Shown: positions 33,762-41,915 of the stretch, in pieces
How positions within the stretch are numbered: position 1 is the stretch's first letter
Layout of the letters: each line of letters starts with the position of its first letter
Assembly: GCF_001647025.1 (NCBI RefSeq)
Contig: NZ_LUKQ02000020.1
Coordinates: 1 to 41,915 of the forward strand
Source of the DNA: Endozoicomonas atrinae
Lineage (GTDB): Bacteria > Pseudomonadota > Gammaproteobacteria > Pseudomonadales > Endozoicomonadaceae
Direction: 5' to 3'
Length of the DNA stretch: 41,915 nt
Translations under genes and position numbers: made by a program
Notes under the pieces: model-generated
The model's input: the letters and a program-made list of their open reading frames with translations, nothing else
Told to the model about the DNA's origin: nothing
Databases searched by the model: none

Positions 33762-34129
33762 TTCTTCTCTTTGTAAGCCGGCTTCTTGAATATAAGGAGC
33801 CGGCTGGTTCCTGGTCAGCACTCATTATTCATTGCATCACTTGAACAGGCTAACCTGTCCTGTAAATATTGGAGCTTGAACTAACGAGTGAAAATATTTT
33901 CGCAATAGTCTCTTTGGATGAGAATTTTATTTGCTCTATTCGGTAAAGTTGGTCGCTATATTGATGCTCTGCCATGCACTGAACACAAAATAACAAAGTG
34001 GGCAGGAGATCTTTTTTGTAAACAATCGTTTCATTTGTCGCACCCATAGCTGGATGTGCTTCGCTGTTAAATAATGTTTGTTTATAATCGTCGCACTAAA
34101 AACAAGAATATTAAGACAAGGGGAGTCGT
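33762..34129. other. Intergenic region between pepN and the YCF48-like gene
   Basis: A 12-bp-stem hairpin (AGCCGGCTTCTT / AAGGAGCCGGCT, loop GAATAT) at 33776-33805 may end pepN transcription; no T tract follows. A TATAAT box at 34083-34088 is a likely -10 for the next gene. A 65-codon minus-strand frame (33850-34047) has no ribosome-binding site and is not accepted. Confidence 0.55.
33776..33805 (+). terminator. Hairpin after pepN
   Basis: A 12-bp stem with one wobble pair and a six-base loop, 15 bases after the pepN stop. It lacks a T tract, so it may rather protect the mRNA 3' end. Confidence 0.45.
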
Positions 34130-35254
34130 ATGCCTGTTGCCTCTGGTTTCATTAGGGGGAGTCACCGCAGGGGTGGTTCAGTCGGTCTGGACACTCTTGA
34201 ACAAAGTGGTATAAAGGCTGAGCCTGCAAAGTTCTCCCGCCTGTCTTCGGCGCTTCATGCTGTGCTTGTTGCAGTACTCTCTGTCGCAATCCTTTCAACC
34301 CCTCAAGTACACGCTTCGTCACCAGATGTGGATCTTGATCGCCCGGCAATTAAATCCCAGAAAGCGGCTAACAGTCTATTGTTGGATGTTACAAGAACCG
34401 ACGGTGGTGTCAGGCTGGTTTCTGTCGGTGAGCGCGGTCACATTGTCTATTCCGATGATCATGGGGTCAGCTGGCAGCAGGCCAGTGTACCCACAATGCA
34501 AATGCTGACGGCGGTCCACTTTCCCTCAGAAATGGTTGGGTATGCTGTCGGGCATGATGCCATTGTTCTGAAGACAGAGGATGGTGGTGAAACCTGGCAG
34601 CAGGTATATGTTGATCGTGAAGCAACAGTTCCTCTTCTTGATGTGTGGTTTAAGGACAGTCTTCATGGCTTTGCCGTGGGTGCGTACGGTTACATTATTG
34701 AAACAGTCGATGGTGGTCAGAACTGGGACTTTATCGATGATCGCATCGGCAATGAGGATGAGTTTCACTACAATGCCATTAACGACGATGGTCAGGGTAA
34801 TCTCTTTCTGGCAGGTGAGGCTGGTATTCTCTTCCGCTCTACTGACGCAGGCCAGTCCTGGGTAACCCTGAGCAGCCCTTATGAAGGTTCCTGGTTTGGC
34901 CTGAGTGGTGATAATGGTCGAGTTCTGGTTCATGGCTTGAGGGGAAATATTTATCAGAGCGTTGACCTGGGGGAGACCTGGCAACCGCTTAGCTCTGGTA
35001 CCGATCAAACGCTCTTTGGTTCAGCAAAGCTGGTGGATGGCAGTATTGCATTGGTTGGTAATTCCGGGGCGGTGCTGACAGGGTCTGGTTATGGTGCGGG
35101 GATGGCTTCAGGCGTTAAAAGTGGTCTGTCGGTTTCGCACAGACCTGATCGGATGACGCTGAGCGCTCTGGCACCCAGTAGTGATGGGTTTATTGTCGTT
35201 GTTGGCCAGGGTGGCGCCTACCGGATGACCCTGGAAGGCAATGTGTTGGAGTAG
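34130..35254 (+). CDS. Exported YCF48-like (BNR-repeat) beta-propeller protein
   Basis: A 374 aa protein with an N-terminal hydrophobic segment (about residues 42-62, ending VHASS), so probably exported. The rest consists of repeated blades with the BNR motif: SDDHGVSWQQ, TEDGGETWQQ, TVDGGQNWDF, STDAGQSWVT and SVDLGETWQP, five copies. This is the YCF48 / Hcf136 family. In several gammaproteobacteria such a gene precedes an RND/MMPL transporter, as here (95 bp gap). Its role there is unknown; export of lipids or siderophores has been suggested for related systems. Confidence 0.87.
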   Translation: MPVASGFIRGSHRRGGSVGLDTLEQSGIKAEPAKFSRLSSALHAVLVAVLSVAILSTPQVHASSPDVDLDRPAIKSQKAANSLLLDVTRTDGGVRLVSVGERGHIVYSDDHGVSWQQASVPTMQMLTAVHFPSEMVGYAVGHDAIVLKTEDGGETWQQVYVDREATVPLLDVWFKDSLHGFAVGAYGYIIETVDGGQNWDFIDDRIGNEDEFHYNAINDDGQGNLFLAGEAGILFRSTDAGQSWVTLSSPYEGSWFGLSGDNGRVLVHGLRGNIYQSVDLGETWQPLSSGTDQTLFGSAKLVDGSIALVGNSGAVLTGSGYGAGMASGVKSGLSVSHRPDRMTLSALAPSSDGFIVVVGQGGAYRMTLEGNVLE

Positions 35255-35349
35255 AAGTGGTTACAGTGCTGTTTGAGTTTGTATGACAGTGAACGTGTTT
35301 GATGTAAGCCATAAAAAGAACAATTAAAAAGAATCCGGGGCAGCCAGTT

Positions 35350-37086
35350 ATGTCGTCTTTTAATCATTCATCGTATCAAGGCAGTGAGCCAATAATGGAG
35401 CGGATGATTTTCAATAATCGTCTGCGGGTTTGTCTGTTTTTCCTGTTGGTTTCACTGTTTCTGACCTGGAAGCTGGTCACTGGACTGAGGGTAGATGCCA
35501 GTTTTCAGAAAATGGTGCCGCTGCAACACCCTTTTATCCAGAATATGCTTCGTCATATGGAAGAGGGTGGTAACTCCGGTAATACCATTCGAATAGCTGT
35601 CGCTGCCCGGGATGGTGATATTTTTTCCGCTGAGTATATGGAATTACTTAAGCAGATTAATGATGAAGTTTTTTACCTTCCGGGTGTTGATCGAGCCAAT
35701 ATGAAGTCCATCTGGACGCCATCGGTTCGCTGGATTGAAGTGACGGAAGAAGGGTTTACCGGTGGACCGGTTATTCCTGAGTATTACGATGGTACCCGGG
35801 CCAGCCTGGATCTGCTGCGGGAAAATATCTTGAAGTCTGGTCAAGTGGGGCAGATCATAGCCAATGATTTCGGCTCGAGTATTGTCAGTGCACCACTGTT
35901 TGAGAAAAATCCGGAAACCGGTGAAAATCTGGATTACCAGTATCTTTCTGATCAGTTGGAAGAACTGCGCAGCAAATACGCAGAGAAAGGTGTTGATCTG
36001 CATATTACCGGGATTGCCAAGGTCTTTGGTGACCTCTTTGAAGGCGTTAAAGCCATTGTCTGGTTCTTTATTATCGCCATTGGTGTTACCAGTATTCTGC
36101 TGTTCCTCTATTCCCGTTGCCTGAAAAGCACCATTATTCCGCTGTTGACATCAGTGACTGCGGTTGTATGGCAGATGGGCCTGCTGGCTACCCTTGGCTA
36201 TGGCCTTGACCTCTACTCAGTACTGGTCCCTTTCCTGGTATTTGCCATCGGTGTGAGCCATGGTGTTCAGATTATTAACAGTATCAGTGTAGAAACTGCT
36301 CAGGGTGCCAACTCGCTGACCGCTGCACGCCGAACATTCAGAACCCTGTATATTCCCGGTATGGTGGCACTGATTTCTGATGCCATTGGTTTCCTTACCT
36401 TGCTGGTGATTGATATTCAGGTGATTCAGGATCTGGCAATCACCGCCAGTGTCGGGGTTGCTACCATTATTTTAACCAATCTGGTTCTGCTTCCTGTTCT
36501 GATGTCGTTTATCAAAGTCAGCAAGCGTTCTGTTGACTATGCAAGAAAGAGTCAGAAGGAAGAGGCGAAAGTCTGGAAAGTGGTCGCAAAACTGGCCAGC
36601 CCAAAGGTGATGCCGGTATCTATCCTGATTGCACTGCTGGGCTTTGCCGCCGGTGCTTATAAGGCAACCGATTTGAAAATTGGTGACCTTGATCCTGGTG
36701 CTCCGGAGTTTCACCCGGACTCTCGCTATAACCTGGATAATCTGTTTATTAACAGTAACTATTCCACCAGTGCTGATCTGTTCATCACCTTTCTGGAAAC
36801 TCAGCCTGAAGGCTGTACCACCTATCCGGTGATGGATGCGATCGACCGGTACATGTGGCATATGGAGAATGTACCGGGTGTTCAGTCGGCCTTATCACTG
36901 GTAACGGTATCCAAGCAGGTGATCAAAGGGCTGAACGAGGGGAGTATGAAATGGCAAAGCCTTTCCCGTAACCCTTATGTGTTGAACAGCTCTGTGGCGA
37001 GTGCAGCAGGACTGTTTACTGTTCCAGTGCTCCGGTTATTCTTTTCCTTGATGACCACAAGGCAGAAACGCTGGAGCGTGTCGTAG
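35350..37086 (+). pseudogene. RND/MMPL transporter, 5' part, frameshifted
   Basis: Codes for 578 residues of an RND-superfamily (MMPL type) exporter: one membrane helix near residues 28-47, a periplasmic loop to about 225, then helices 2-6 with VSHGVQIINS and the GFLTLLVIDIQVI segment. A second periplasmic loop begins at about residue 440. At 37009-37020 the frame breaks: the sequence ASAAGLF runs into 21 unrelated residues and stops at TAG. The right continuation is in another frame from 37020 (see next entry). If repaired, the protein would be about 788 aa, a normal size. Confidence 0.85.
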
Positions 37087-37139
37087 AGGCAACAAAAGCC
37101 TTCGCCGCTATCAATAATACCGAAGACTTCAGGTTTGTC

Positions 37140-37715
37140 ATGGCCAGTGGTAATTCCGGTGTAGAAGCGGCTACCAACGAAGTTATCGCTCAGGCGCAAA
37201 ATAAAATGCTGTTCTGGGTCTATGCGGTGGTGAGCATTCTCTGTCTGATTACATTCCGTTCAGTGAAAGCGGTTCTATGCATCATTATTCCTCTTGGGCT
37301 GACTTCGGTTCTCTGTCAGGCGCTGATGTCTTACCTGGGAATTGGTGTGAAGGTGGCAACACTTCCGGTGATTGCCCTTGGAGTTGGTATTGGTGTGGAT
37401 TATGGAATATATATCTACAGTCGTTTAGAGAGTTTCCTGAAGCAGGGCATGTCTCTGGAAGAAGCCTATTACTCAACGCTGAAGATTACCGGTAAAGCAG
37501 TAACCTTTACGGGTGTGACGCTGGCGATTGGTGTGGGCACCTGGATTTTCTCTCCACTGAAGTTCCAGGCGGATATGGGTATTCTCCTGACCTTTATGTT
37601 TGTCTGGAATATGATTGGTGCAATCTGGCTGTTGCCGGCCCTGGCAAGGTTGCTGTTGGGCAGCAAGGCGAAGGGGCGGAATATCAGTAGTGCGACACCA
37701 GCTGCTTCTGTTTAA
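37140..37715 (+). pseudogene. RND/MMPL transporter, 3' part, frameshifted
   Basis: Codes for the last 191 residues from the first ATG, with helices 8-12 and the typical LPVIALGVGIGVDYGIYIYSR segment. The same frame is open further up: from 37020 it reads CSSAPVILFLDDHKAETLE, then the RRVVEATKAFAA-like stretch up to the ATG. This is the missing middle of the transporter's second loop. No ribosome-binding site serves the ATG at 37140, so independent translation is unlikely. Confidence 0.85.
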
Positions 37716-37734
37716 AAAAGGTCTTTGCTCTTAA

Positions 37735-37765
37735 CAATAAAGCCGGCATTTTGCCGGCTTTATTG
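37735..37765 (+). terminator. Intrinsic terminator of the RND transporter unit
   Basis: A perfect 14-bp stem CAATAAAGCCGGCA / TGCCGGCTTTATTG with a TTT loop. It ends the YCF48–RND unit and lies before the DsbA-like gene. Confidence 0.9.
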
Positions 37766-37803
37766 TGTTCAGTTGGCTGGCTTGGACTGAATGGAGATTC
37801 ATT

Positions 37804-38436
37804 ATGGCAACACTTATCTATGTTCATGATCCCATGTGCAGCTGGTGCTGGGGTTTTGCTCCTGTCTGGCAAACGGTATACAACACTATTCAGCAGGATT
37901 ATCAACCCGGTGAACTAACGGTTCGACTGGTTGCTGGTGGCCTTGCTCCGGATTCGGATAAGCCAATGGCAGCTGAGATGACGGATCAGATTCGAACTTA
38001 CTGGCAGAAAATCGAACAGTTACTGGGAACGCGTTTTAATTATGACTTCTGGACGAAGAATATTCCGCGACGCTCTACCTATCCGGCCTGCAGGGCAGTA
38101 ATTGCTGCCAGGGAGCTGTCAGTGGTTGATTGTGAGATGGCAATGATTACTGCGATTCAACAGGCTTATTACCTTCTTGCAGAGAATCCATCTAACAATG
38201 AAGTCTTGTTGGGCTGTGCGGAAAAAACAGGCATCAATTCAAAACACTTCGAGCAATTTATGAAATCGCCAGAGTGTGATGCTTTATTGATGGAGGAAAT
38301 AGGATTTGCTCGAAGTATTGGGGGTAATAGCTTTCCCAATCTTTTTCTCGAGGTTGCAGGAGGTGTTCATGAGATTCCTGTTGACTACCAGAATCCGGAA
38401 GCCATTTTGAAGTCCATATCAGACCTGATGAGTTAG
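37804..38436 (+). CDS. DsbA-family thiol oxidoreductase, FrnE-like
   Basis: A 210 aa thioredoxin-fold protein of the DsbA/FrnE group. The active site CSWC (C12, C15) follows the first strand (LIYVHDPMCSWCWGF). There is no signal peptide, so it is cytoplasmic. The middle is helical, and SFPNLFLE holds the cis-proline. The start at 37804 follows TGGAGA; a longer frame from 37765 begins in the terminator. Substrate unknown. Confidence 0.9.
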   Translation: MATLIYVHDPMCSWCWGFAPVWQTVYNTIQQDYQPGELTVRLVAGGLAPDSDKPMAAEMTDQIRTYWQKIEQLLGTRFNYDFWTKNIPRRSTYPACRAVIAARELSVVDCEMAMITAIQQAYYLLAENPSNNEVLLGCAEKTGINSKHFEQFMKSPECDALLMEEIGFARSIGGNSFPNLFLEVAGGVHEIPVDYQNPEAILKSISDLMS

Positions 38437-38547
38437 TCAAATGCATTCTGGTTTTCGTAGTCTTATCAGACGATGATGCTGTGTGGTTCTCTGGTTTTAA
38501 TCACACGAGATTAATGCTGACCAAACAATAAAAACAGTGGTAATAAC

Positions 38548-40032
38548 ATGGCAAAAATAAAAAGCCTGATTGGCTATGCAGCAACAGCACTGGTATTTAC
38601 CGGTGTGGGGGTGATGCTCAGTGATACCGAGCTGGGTGATCAGGTGCGTAGCAGTGCCAAGGTTGCCAAACAGTCGGCCCTGAGTACCGTTGCTGATCGG
38701 TTCAGCGGGGATATCCGTGAGCGGGTATTGATTGAAAACCCGGAATTGATTCAACGTGTCATGGTGGGTGGTGGCTTTGGGGGGAATTTCTCCAAAAATA
38801 TTGGTCAGCATATTTTTGGCAAGAATTATGAGCCAGCGATTCAGGATGCGCTGGAGATGACTGAAGTTAAGCAGGCAGGTGATCGCATGTGGATTATTCA
38901 TATGCCGATCGTTAACTCCATCCTGCTGGAGACTGACGAAGGGCTGGTGGTTATTGATACCGGCATGGCACCGGCTGGTCCTGCGTTGATCAAGGCAATT
39001 CGCAGCGTCAGTGATAAGCCTATTCATACCATTATTATCACCCATGGCCATACCGATCATGCCTATGGCACCTACGCATTGGTTGAAGACAGCCCGAATG
39101 CCCAGATTATTGCCCATGAGAACATCATTCCCCGTTTTGAGCGTTATATAAAGTTGCGGGGCTCACTGGCTAACTACATGAGTCAGCCTGTAGATGAGTT
39201 GCCGGCTAAAAAGGACGATATTGTCTGGCCTACCAGAACCTTTAAGGATCGGCTTGAGTTAACCATTGGTGGTGAAGCGTTTGTTCTGCAGCATCATCGT
39301 GGTGAAACAGACGACCATCTTTATGTTTGGATTCCAGGGCGTAAGGCGATTGCCGTGGGTGACTTCTATCAGGGGTTCCTGCCCAATGTTGGCAATGGTA
39401 AGCGCAGGCAGCGCTATGTTGAGGATTGGGCGGTAGCCATGCGTGAAATGGCCGAACTGAAGCCTGAGGTTTTATTGCCATCCCATGGTGTCGGTATTAC
39501 CACAGGGGGCGAGATTCAGGAGAACTTTGTTGTTCTGGCTGAAGCGCTTGAATCCATCACTGAGCAAACACTGGATGGTTTGAACCAAGGCGTAAGAAAA
39601 GACCTGATTGTTGATGGCATAGCACTCCCTGAGGAACTGGCTAATCACCCAACCCTTCAGGTTAAATACGTCAGCGCCAAGGATATTTCCAAAATGCTGA
39701 TCAAGCAGTACACCGGATGGTGGAATGATATCCCGTCTGACTGGTCACCAGCACCCTGGGCCACCCGTGGTGCCGAGATCGCTGGCCTGGCCGGTGGTGT
39801 TGATCAGTTAGTGGTCAGAGCTCGTGAGGTTATGAAAACCGATCTGGCCCTGGCCAGTCATATGGCTGACTGGGCCTGGATGGCAGATTCTGATCATCCT
39901 GAAGTACAGCAATTGACCATTGACGTATACAGGGCGCGGGTTTCTGATCCTGCTACCAATACTCAGGAAATGCTCACCTATATTGACCAGATGGCCAGGG
40001 CTCGCCAGAAGCAGCTTGAAGCCCGTCGTTAA
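38548..40032 (+). CDS. Metallo-beta-lactamase-fold hydrolase, alkylsulfatase-like
   Basis: A 494 aa protein with an N-terminal hydrophobic segment (about residues 8-25), so membrane-anchored or exported. The MBL domain has THGHTDH (H166-H171 region), then HHRGETDDHLYVW, GDFYQGFLPN and LLPSHG. The C-terminal part has GWWNDIPSDWSPAP, the signature of the alkylsulfatase (SDS hydrolase, BDS1-like) dimerisation domain. Alkylsulfatase activity is likely but the substrate is inferred. Confidence 0.85.
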   Translation: MAKIKSLIGYAATALVFTGVGVMLSDTELGDQVRSSAKVAKQSALSTVADRFSGDIRERVLIENPELIQRVMVGGGFGGNFSKNIGQHIFGKNYEPAIQDALEMTEVKQAGDRMWIIHMPIVNSILLETDEGLVVIDTGMAPAGPALIKAIRSVSDKPIHTIIITHGHTDHAYGTYALVEDSPNAQIIAHENIIPRFERYIKLRGSLANYMSQPVDELPAKKDDIVWPTRTFKDRLELTIGGEAFVLQHHRGETDDHLYVWIPGRKAIAVGDFYQGFLPNVGNGKRRQRYVEDWAVAMREMAELKPEVLLPSHGVGITTGGEIQENFVVLAEALESITEQTLDGLNQGVRKDLIVDGIALPEELANHPTLQVKYVSAKDISKMLIKQYTGWWNDIPSDWSPAPWATRGAEIAGLAGGVDQLVVRAREVMKTDLALASHMADWAWMADSDHPEVQQLTIDVYRARVSDPATNTQEMLTYIDQMARARQKQLEARR

Positions 40033-40041
40033 TGTCTGCTG

Positions 40042-40075
40042 AATCAGGCTGGCTTGTTGCTGGCCTGATTTTTTC
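40042..40075 (+). terminator. Intrinsic terminator after the MBL gene
   Basis: Stem AATCAGGC / GCCTGATT with a 13-base loop (which can pair further as CTGGC), followed by a run of T. Confidence 0.85.
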
Positions 40076-40286
40076 TCTAAATTTCTGCTTAATTTCTGAT
40101 GCTTAGCCTTTTTTGTTATTGATGGCTCTGCGCCCTTTCAATACCATGTGAATAGGGGTTTAGGTTCTGTTGACGTAGGGTTCCTTTCTCAGCTCAAGCC
40201 AGAATGCTTCTGACTAGGCGTAAGGGCGCAAATAACCTAAAGCACCTGATAACAATAATAATTAACGAAGTTCAGGAATTATTCCC

Positions 40287-41156
40287 ATGGAAGCTGTACT
40301 CCGCCATTTCTCTGTTTTCTTTTTGCTGATCTGTTTAAGTTATACCGTTGTAGCCGATGATGCCGGGATGGCCGGTGCTCATTCTTCTGAAGGCTATGGC
40401 CCGATTTTTGGCAGTGGATGGGTTCCTGAGGGTACCAAAATACCAAAAACCTGGGGGCTTTCCATTACTACCATGTCCATGGAGCAGGATAGTAAGCTCA
40501 GTGGTGTGACCTTTCGGGGGAGGGCAGGGGAATATATTAAAGATCTGTCTTTTAACCGGGTCGAGGATGACAGTCAGGTTTCGAATATCCGACTGGATGC
40601 CTGGGTGCTGCCTTTTATGAATGTTTACCTGATGGCGGGTTATATGGAAGGGAAGACACTGGTAGACAGCACTACGGTATTTGATCCAACGCCCAACTTC
40701 CCCGGTGGGGAGTTAAGCACATCGATGACCATGTATCAAAAGTATTATGGTATTAACTGGGGGCTTGGTGCAACTCTGGTTTATGGCAAAGGACCATGGG
40801 TGACCACTTTGGATATCAATGCTTCAAGAGCTGAGCTGAACGTTGTACGATCCAGAGTGAATGCGGTTATGGTGACTCCCCGTATTGGCTATACCTCTCG
40901 TATAGGAGGGTTTCCAGTAACCTGGATGGCGGGTGTCAGCTATCTCTGGCTGGATCAGCGGATTACCGTAGAGCAGCAGCTGCCAGGCGTATCGGAACCT
41001 ATGGTGTTGGAGCTGGATGTTAAAGCGGATAATCCGTGGAGCCCGACACTAGGGGCGACTATTCAGTTTTCAAATGAGTTTCAGGGAGTTTTGGAGGCAG
41101 GCTTTGATGGAAGGCAGATGTTAATTGGGTCTTTGGTTTATCGGTTTGCTCTTTAG
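40287..41156 (+). CDS. Outer-membrane beta-barrel protein
   Basis: A 289 aa protein with a signal peptide cleaved after about YTVVA (residue 23). The mature part alternates hydrophobic and polar residues in strand-like stretches with aromatic girdles (LPFMNVYLMAGYMEG, YYGINWGLGATLVYG, MVTPRIGYTSRIGG, PTLGATIQF), typical of an outer-membrane barrel. The last strand LIGSLVYRFAL does not end in the classical terminal phenylalanine. Function unknown. Its 3' end overlaps a minus-strand ankyrin frame by 98 bp. Confidence 0.8.
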   Translation: MEAVLRHFSVFFLLICLSYTVVADDAGMAGAHSSEGYGPIFGSGWVPEGTKIPKTWGLSITTMSMEQDSKLSGVTFRGRAGEYIKDLSFNRVEDDSQVSNIRLDAWVLPFMNVYLMAGYMEGKTLVDSTTVFDPTPNFPGGELSTSMTMYQKYYGINWGLGATLVYGKGPWVTTLDINASRAELNVVRSRVNAVMVTPRIGYTSRIGGFPVTWMAGVSYLWLDQRITVEQQLPGVSEPMVLELDVKADNPWSPTLGATIQFSNEFQGVLEAGFDGRQMLIGSLVYRFAL

Positions 41157-41915
41157 TATCACTTGAAAGCTGATGCCTTCGATTTAAGATCGCTTCAGGT
41201 GTATGCATTATGGTATCCATCCATTTAGCCTGCTCTTCTAACAGTATATCCTTGCTGGAGTTTCTATAGAGGATTGAAAAGGCAATAGGTCTTGCTTCGT
41301 GCGCCAAAGCTAAATGAATGGCCATTTGTCCAGTTCTATTGGTAATTGTAAGTTCTTCTTTTCTTGCATATAAGATTAAGGTCATGGCAACCTCTGTTTG
41401 GGCATTTTCAATGGCAAGATGTAAAGGAGTATCACCGCTCCTGTTTTTCTGAAAGAGTGGAAGATCTAGCTTTTTAGCAAATGAAAAAAACGTGTTTAAC
41501 AGCTGATTTGATTTATGCCGAGGCATTGAGTCATCGGATCCTAGTTTTTTTTGGAGTCGCTTAACTCTAATACACTGCCCAAAACCAGTGACTGCAATCA
41601 GATGAGCGGGTGTGTTACCATCATAATCAGCATTCCATAGAGCAGGAGTTGTTTCGATCTGTTTTTGAAATTCATTAAGATCACCAGCATGAAGAAGTTC
41701 TGTCCAGTGTGGGGTTCCTGTTTTCTTATTCTCTTGTTCTATAGGGAAAATGCTTTCGGTTTCACTGCTTGAGTCAGTATCAATTGTTATACCAATTCCA
41801 TTTTTAAATTATGAAATAACAGCCCATGAACGGGAGCATAGACTTTTCAATCGGCCAACTTCAGAAAGTAATTCATTCCATGCCTCACAGCATTTATTGA
41901 TAATATCTTCATAGT
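41059..41915 (-). pseudogene. Ankyrin-repeat protein, interrupted by an in-frame stop, 5' end off-window
   Basis: The minus-strand frame enters at the right edge and is open except for one TAA at 41809-41811. Downstream of that stop are GTPHWTELLHAGDLNEF, WNADYDGNTPAHLIAV, then (from the ATG at 41526) NRSGDTPLHLAIENAQ and NRTGQMAIHLALAHEA, which are ankyrin repeats. Upstream of it, KCCEAWNELLSEVGRLK continues in the same frame. No start codon exists between the TAA and 41526. Either the gene is broken by a nonsense change or a new protein starts at 41526 with 155 aa. The extreme C-terminus runs into the barrel gene. Confidence 0.7.

Noticed and set aside
33850-34047. 65-codon minus-strand frame
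   Set aside because: It has no ribosome-binding site and no recognisable feature, although its composition is protein-like.

Overview
The window looks like a chromosomal stretch of a marine gammaproteobacterium of the Oceanospirillales, probably Endozoicomonas or a close relative. This is inferred from gene order and protein flavour, not from a database search. Two blocks follow a Pseudomonas-like order from memory: bepA–tusA-like–perM–bcp–dapA–bamC–purC (about 1.1–8.4 kb) and DUF1853–nadK–glpG–yeaC–DUF2797–pepN (about 26.6–33.8 kb). The PurC is of the long Vibrio-like type. An IS256-family end, intergenic MITE-like repeats and an ankyrin-repeat gene fit a host-associated genome rich in mobile DNA.

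Layout. 1–215 is the right end of an IS256-type element. 0.6–8.4 kb is envelope and lysine/purine housekeeping: the BepA protease, a TusA-like sulfur carrier, a PerM transporter, a Bcp peroxiredoxin, a dapA–bamC operon and an inverted purC. 8.4–9.4 kb has no convincing gene but holds orphan terminator-like hairpins, a possible relic of a peroxiredoxin gene and a tight DnaA-box cluster. 9.4–11.4 kb carries cnoX/ybbN and rdgC, facing each other across a large palindrome. 11.55–12.67 kb is a seven-gene tRNA-Val/tRNA-Asp operon, with its own promoter and terminator, built by tandem duplication. 12.9–20.8 kb is more accessory: a secreted pilin-like protein, an MFS transporter, a TetR regulator with a palindromic operator next to a sterol-desaturase-like enzyme, a sodium-solute symporter with a small membrane partner, QueH, and an exported 1-Cys peroxiredoxin.

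20.86–31 kb contains three MITE-like elements. One lies after the peroxiredoxin gene. A second family is present as an inverted pair bracketing glpG–yeaC inside an otherwise conserved block. The two families have different terminal inverted repeats but share a core of about 48 bp. The same region has a protein with two winged-helix-like repeats fused to a PD-(D/E)XK-like nuclease domain, a D-cysteine desulfhydrase-like enzyme, aceK (preceded by a possible three-way-junction RNA), a PhnA-like protein and two unknown small genes.

34–38 kb has a YCF48-like protein and an RND/MMPL transporter broken by a one-base frameshift. It is followed by a DsbA-like thiol protein, an alkylsulfatase-like metallo-beta-lactamase protein and an outer-membrane beta-barrel. 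The right edge is an ankyrin-repeat reading frame interrupted by one in-frame TAA; its 3' end overlaps the barrel gene on the opposite strand.

I see no CRISPR array, prophage or classical defence island. The least explained signals are the modular MITE families, the winged-helix/nuclease fusion, the structured region before aceK and the 8.4–9.4 kb region.
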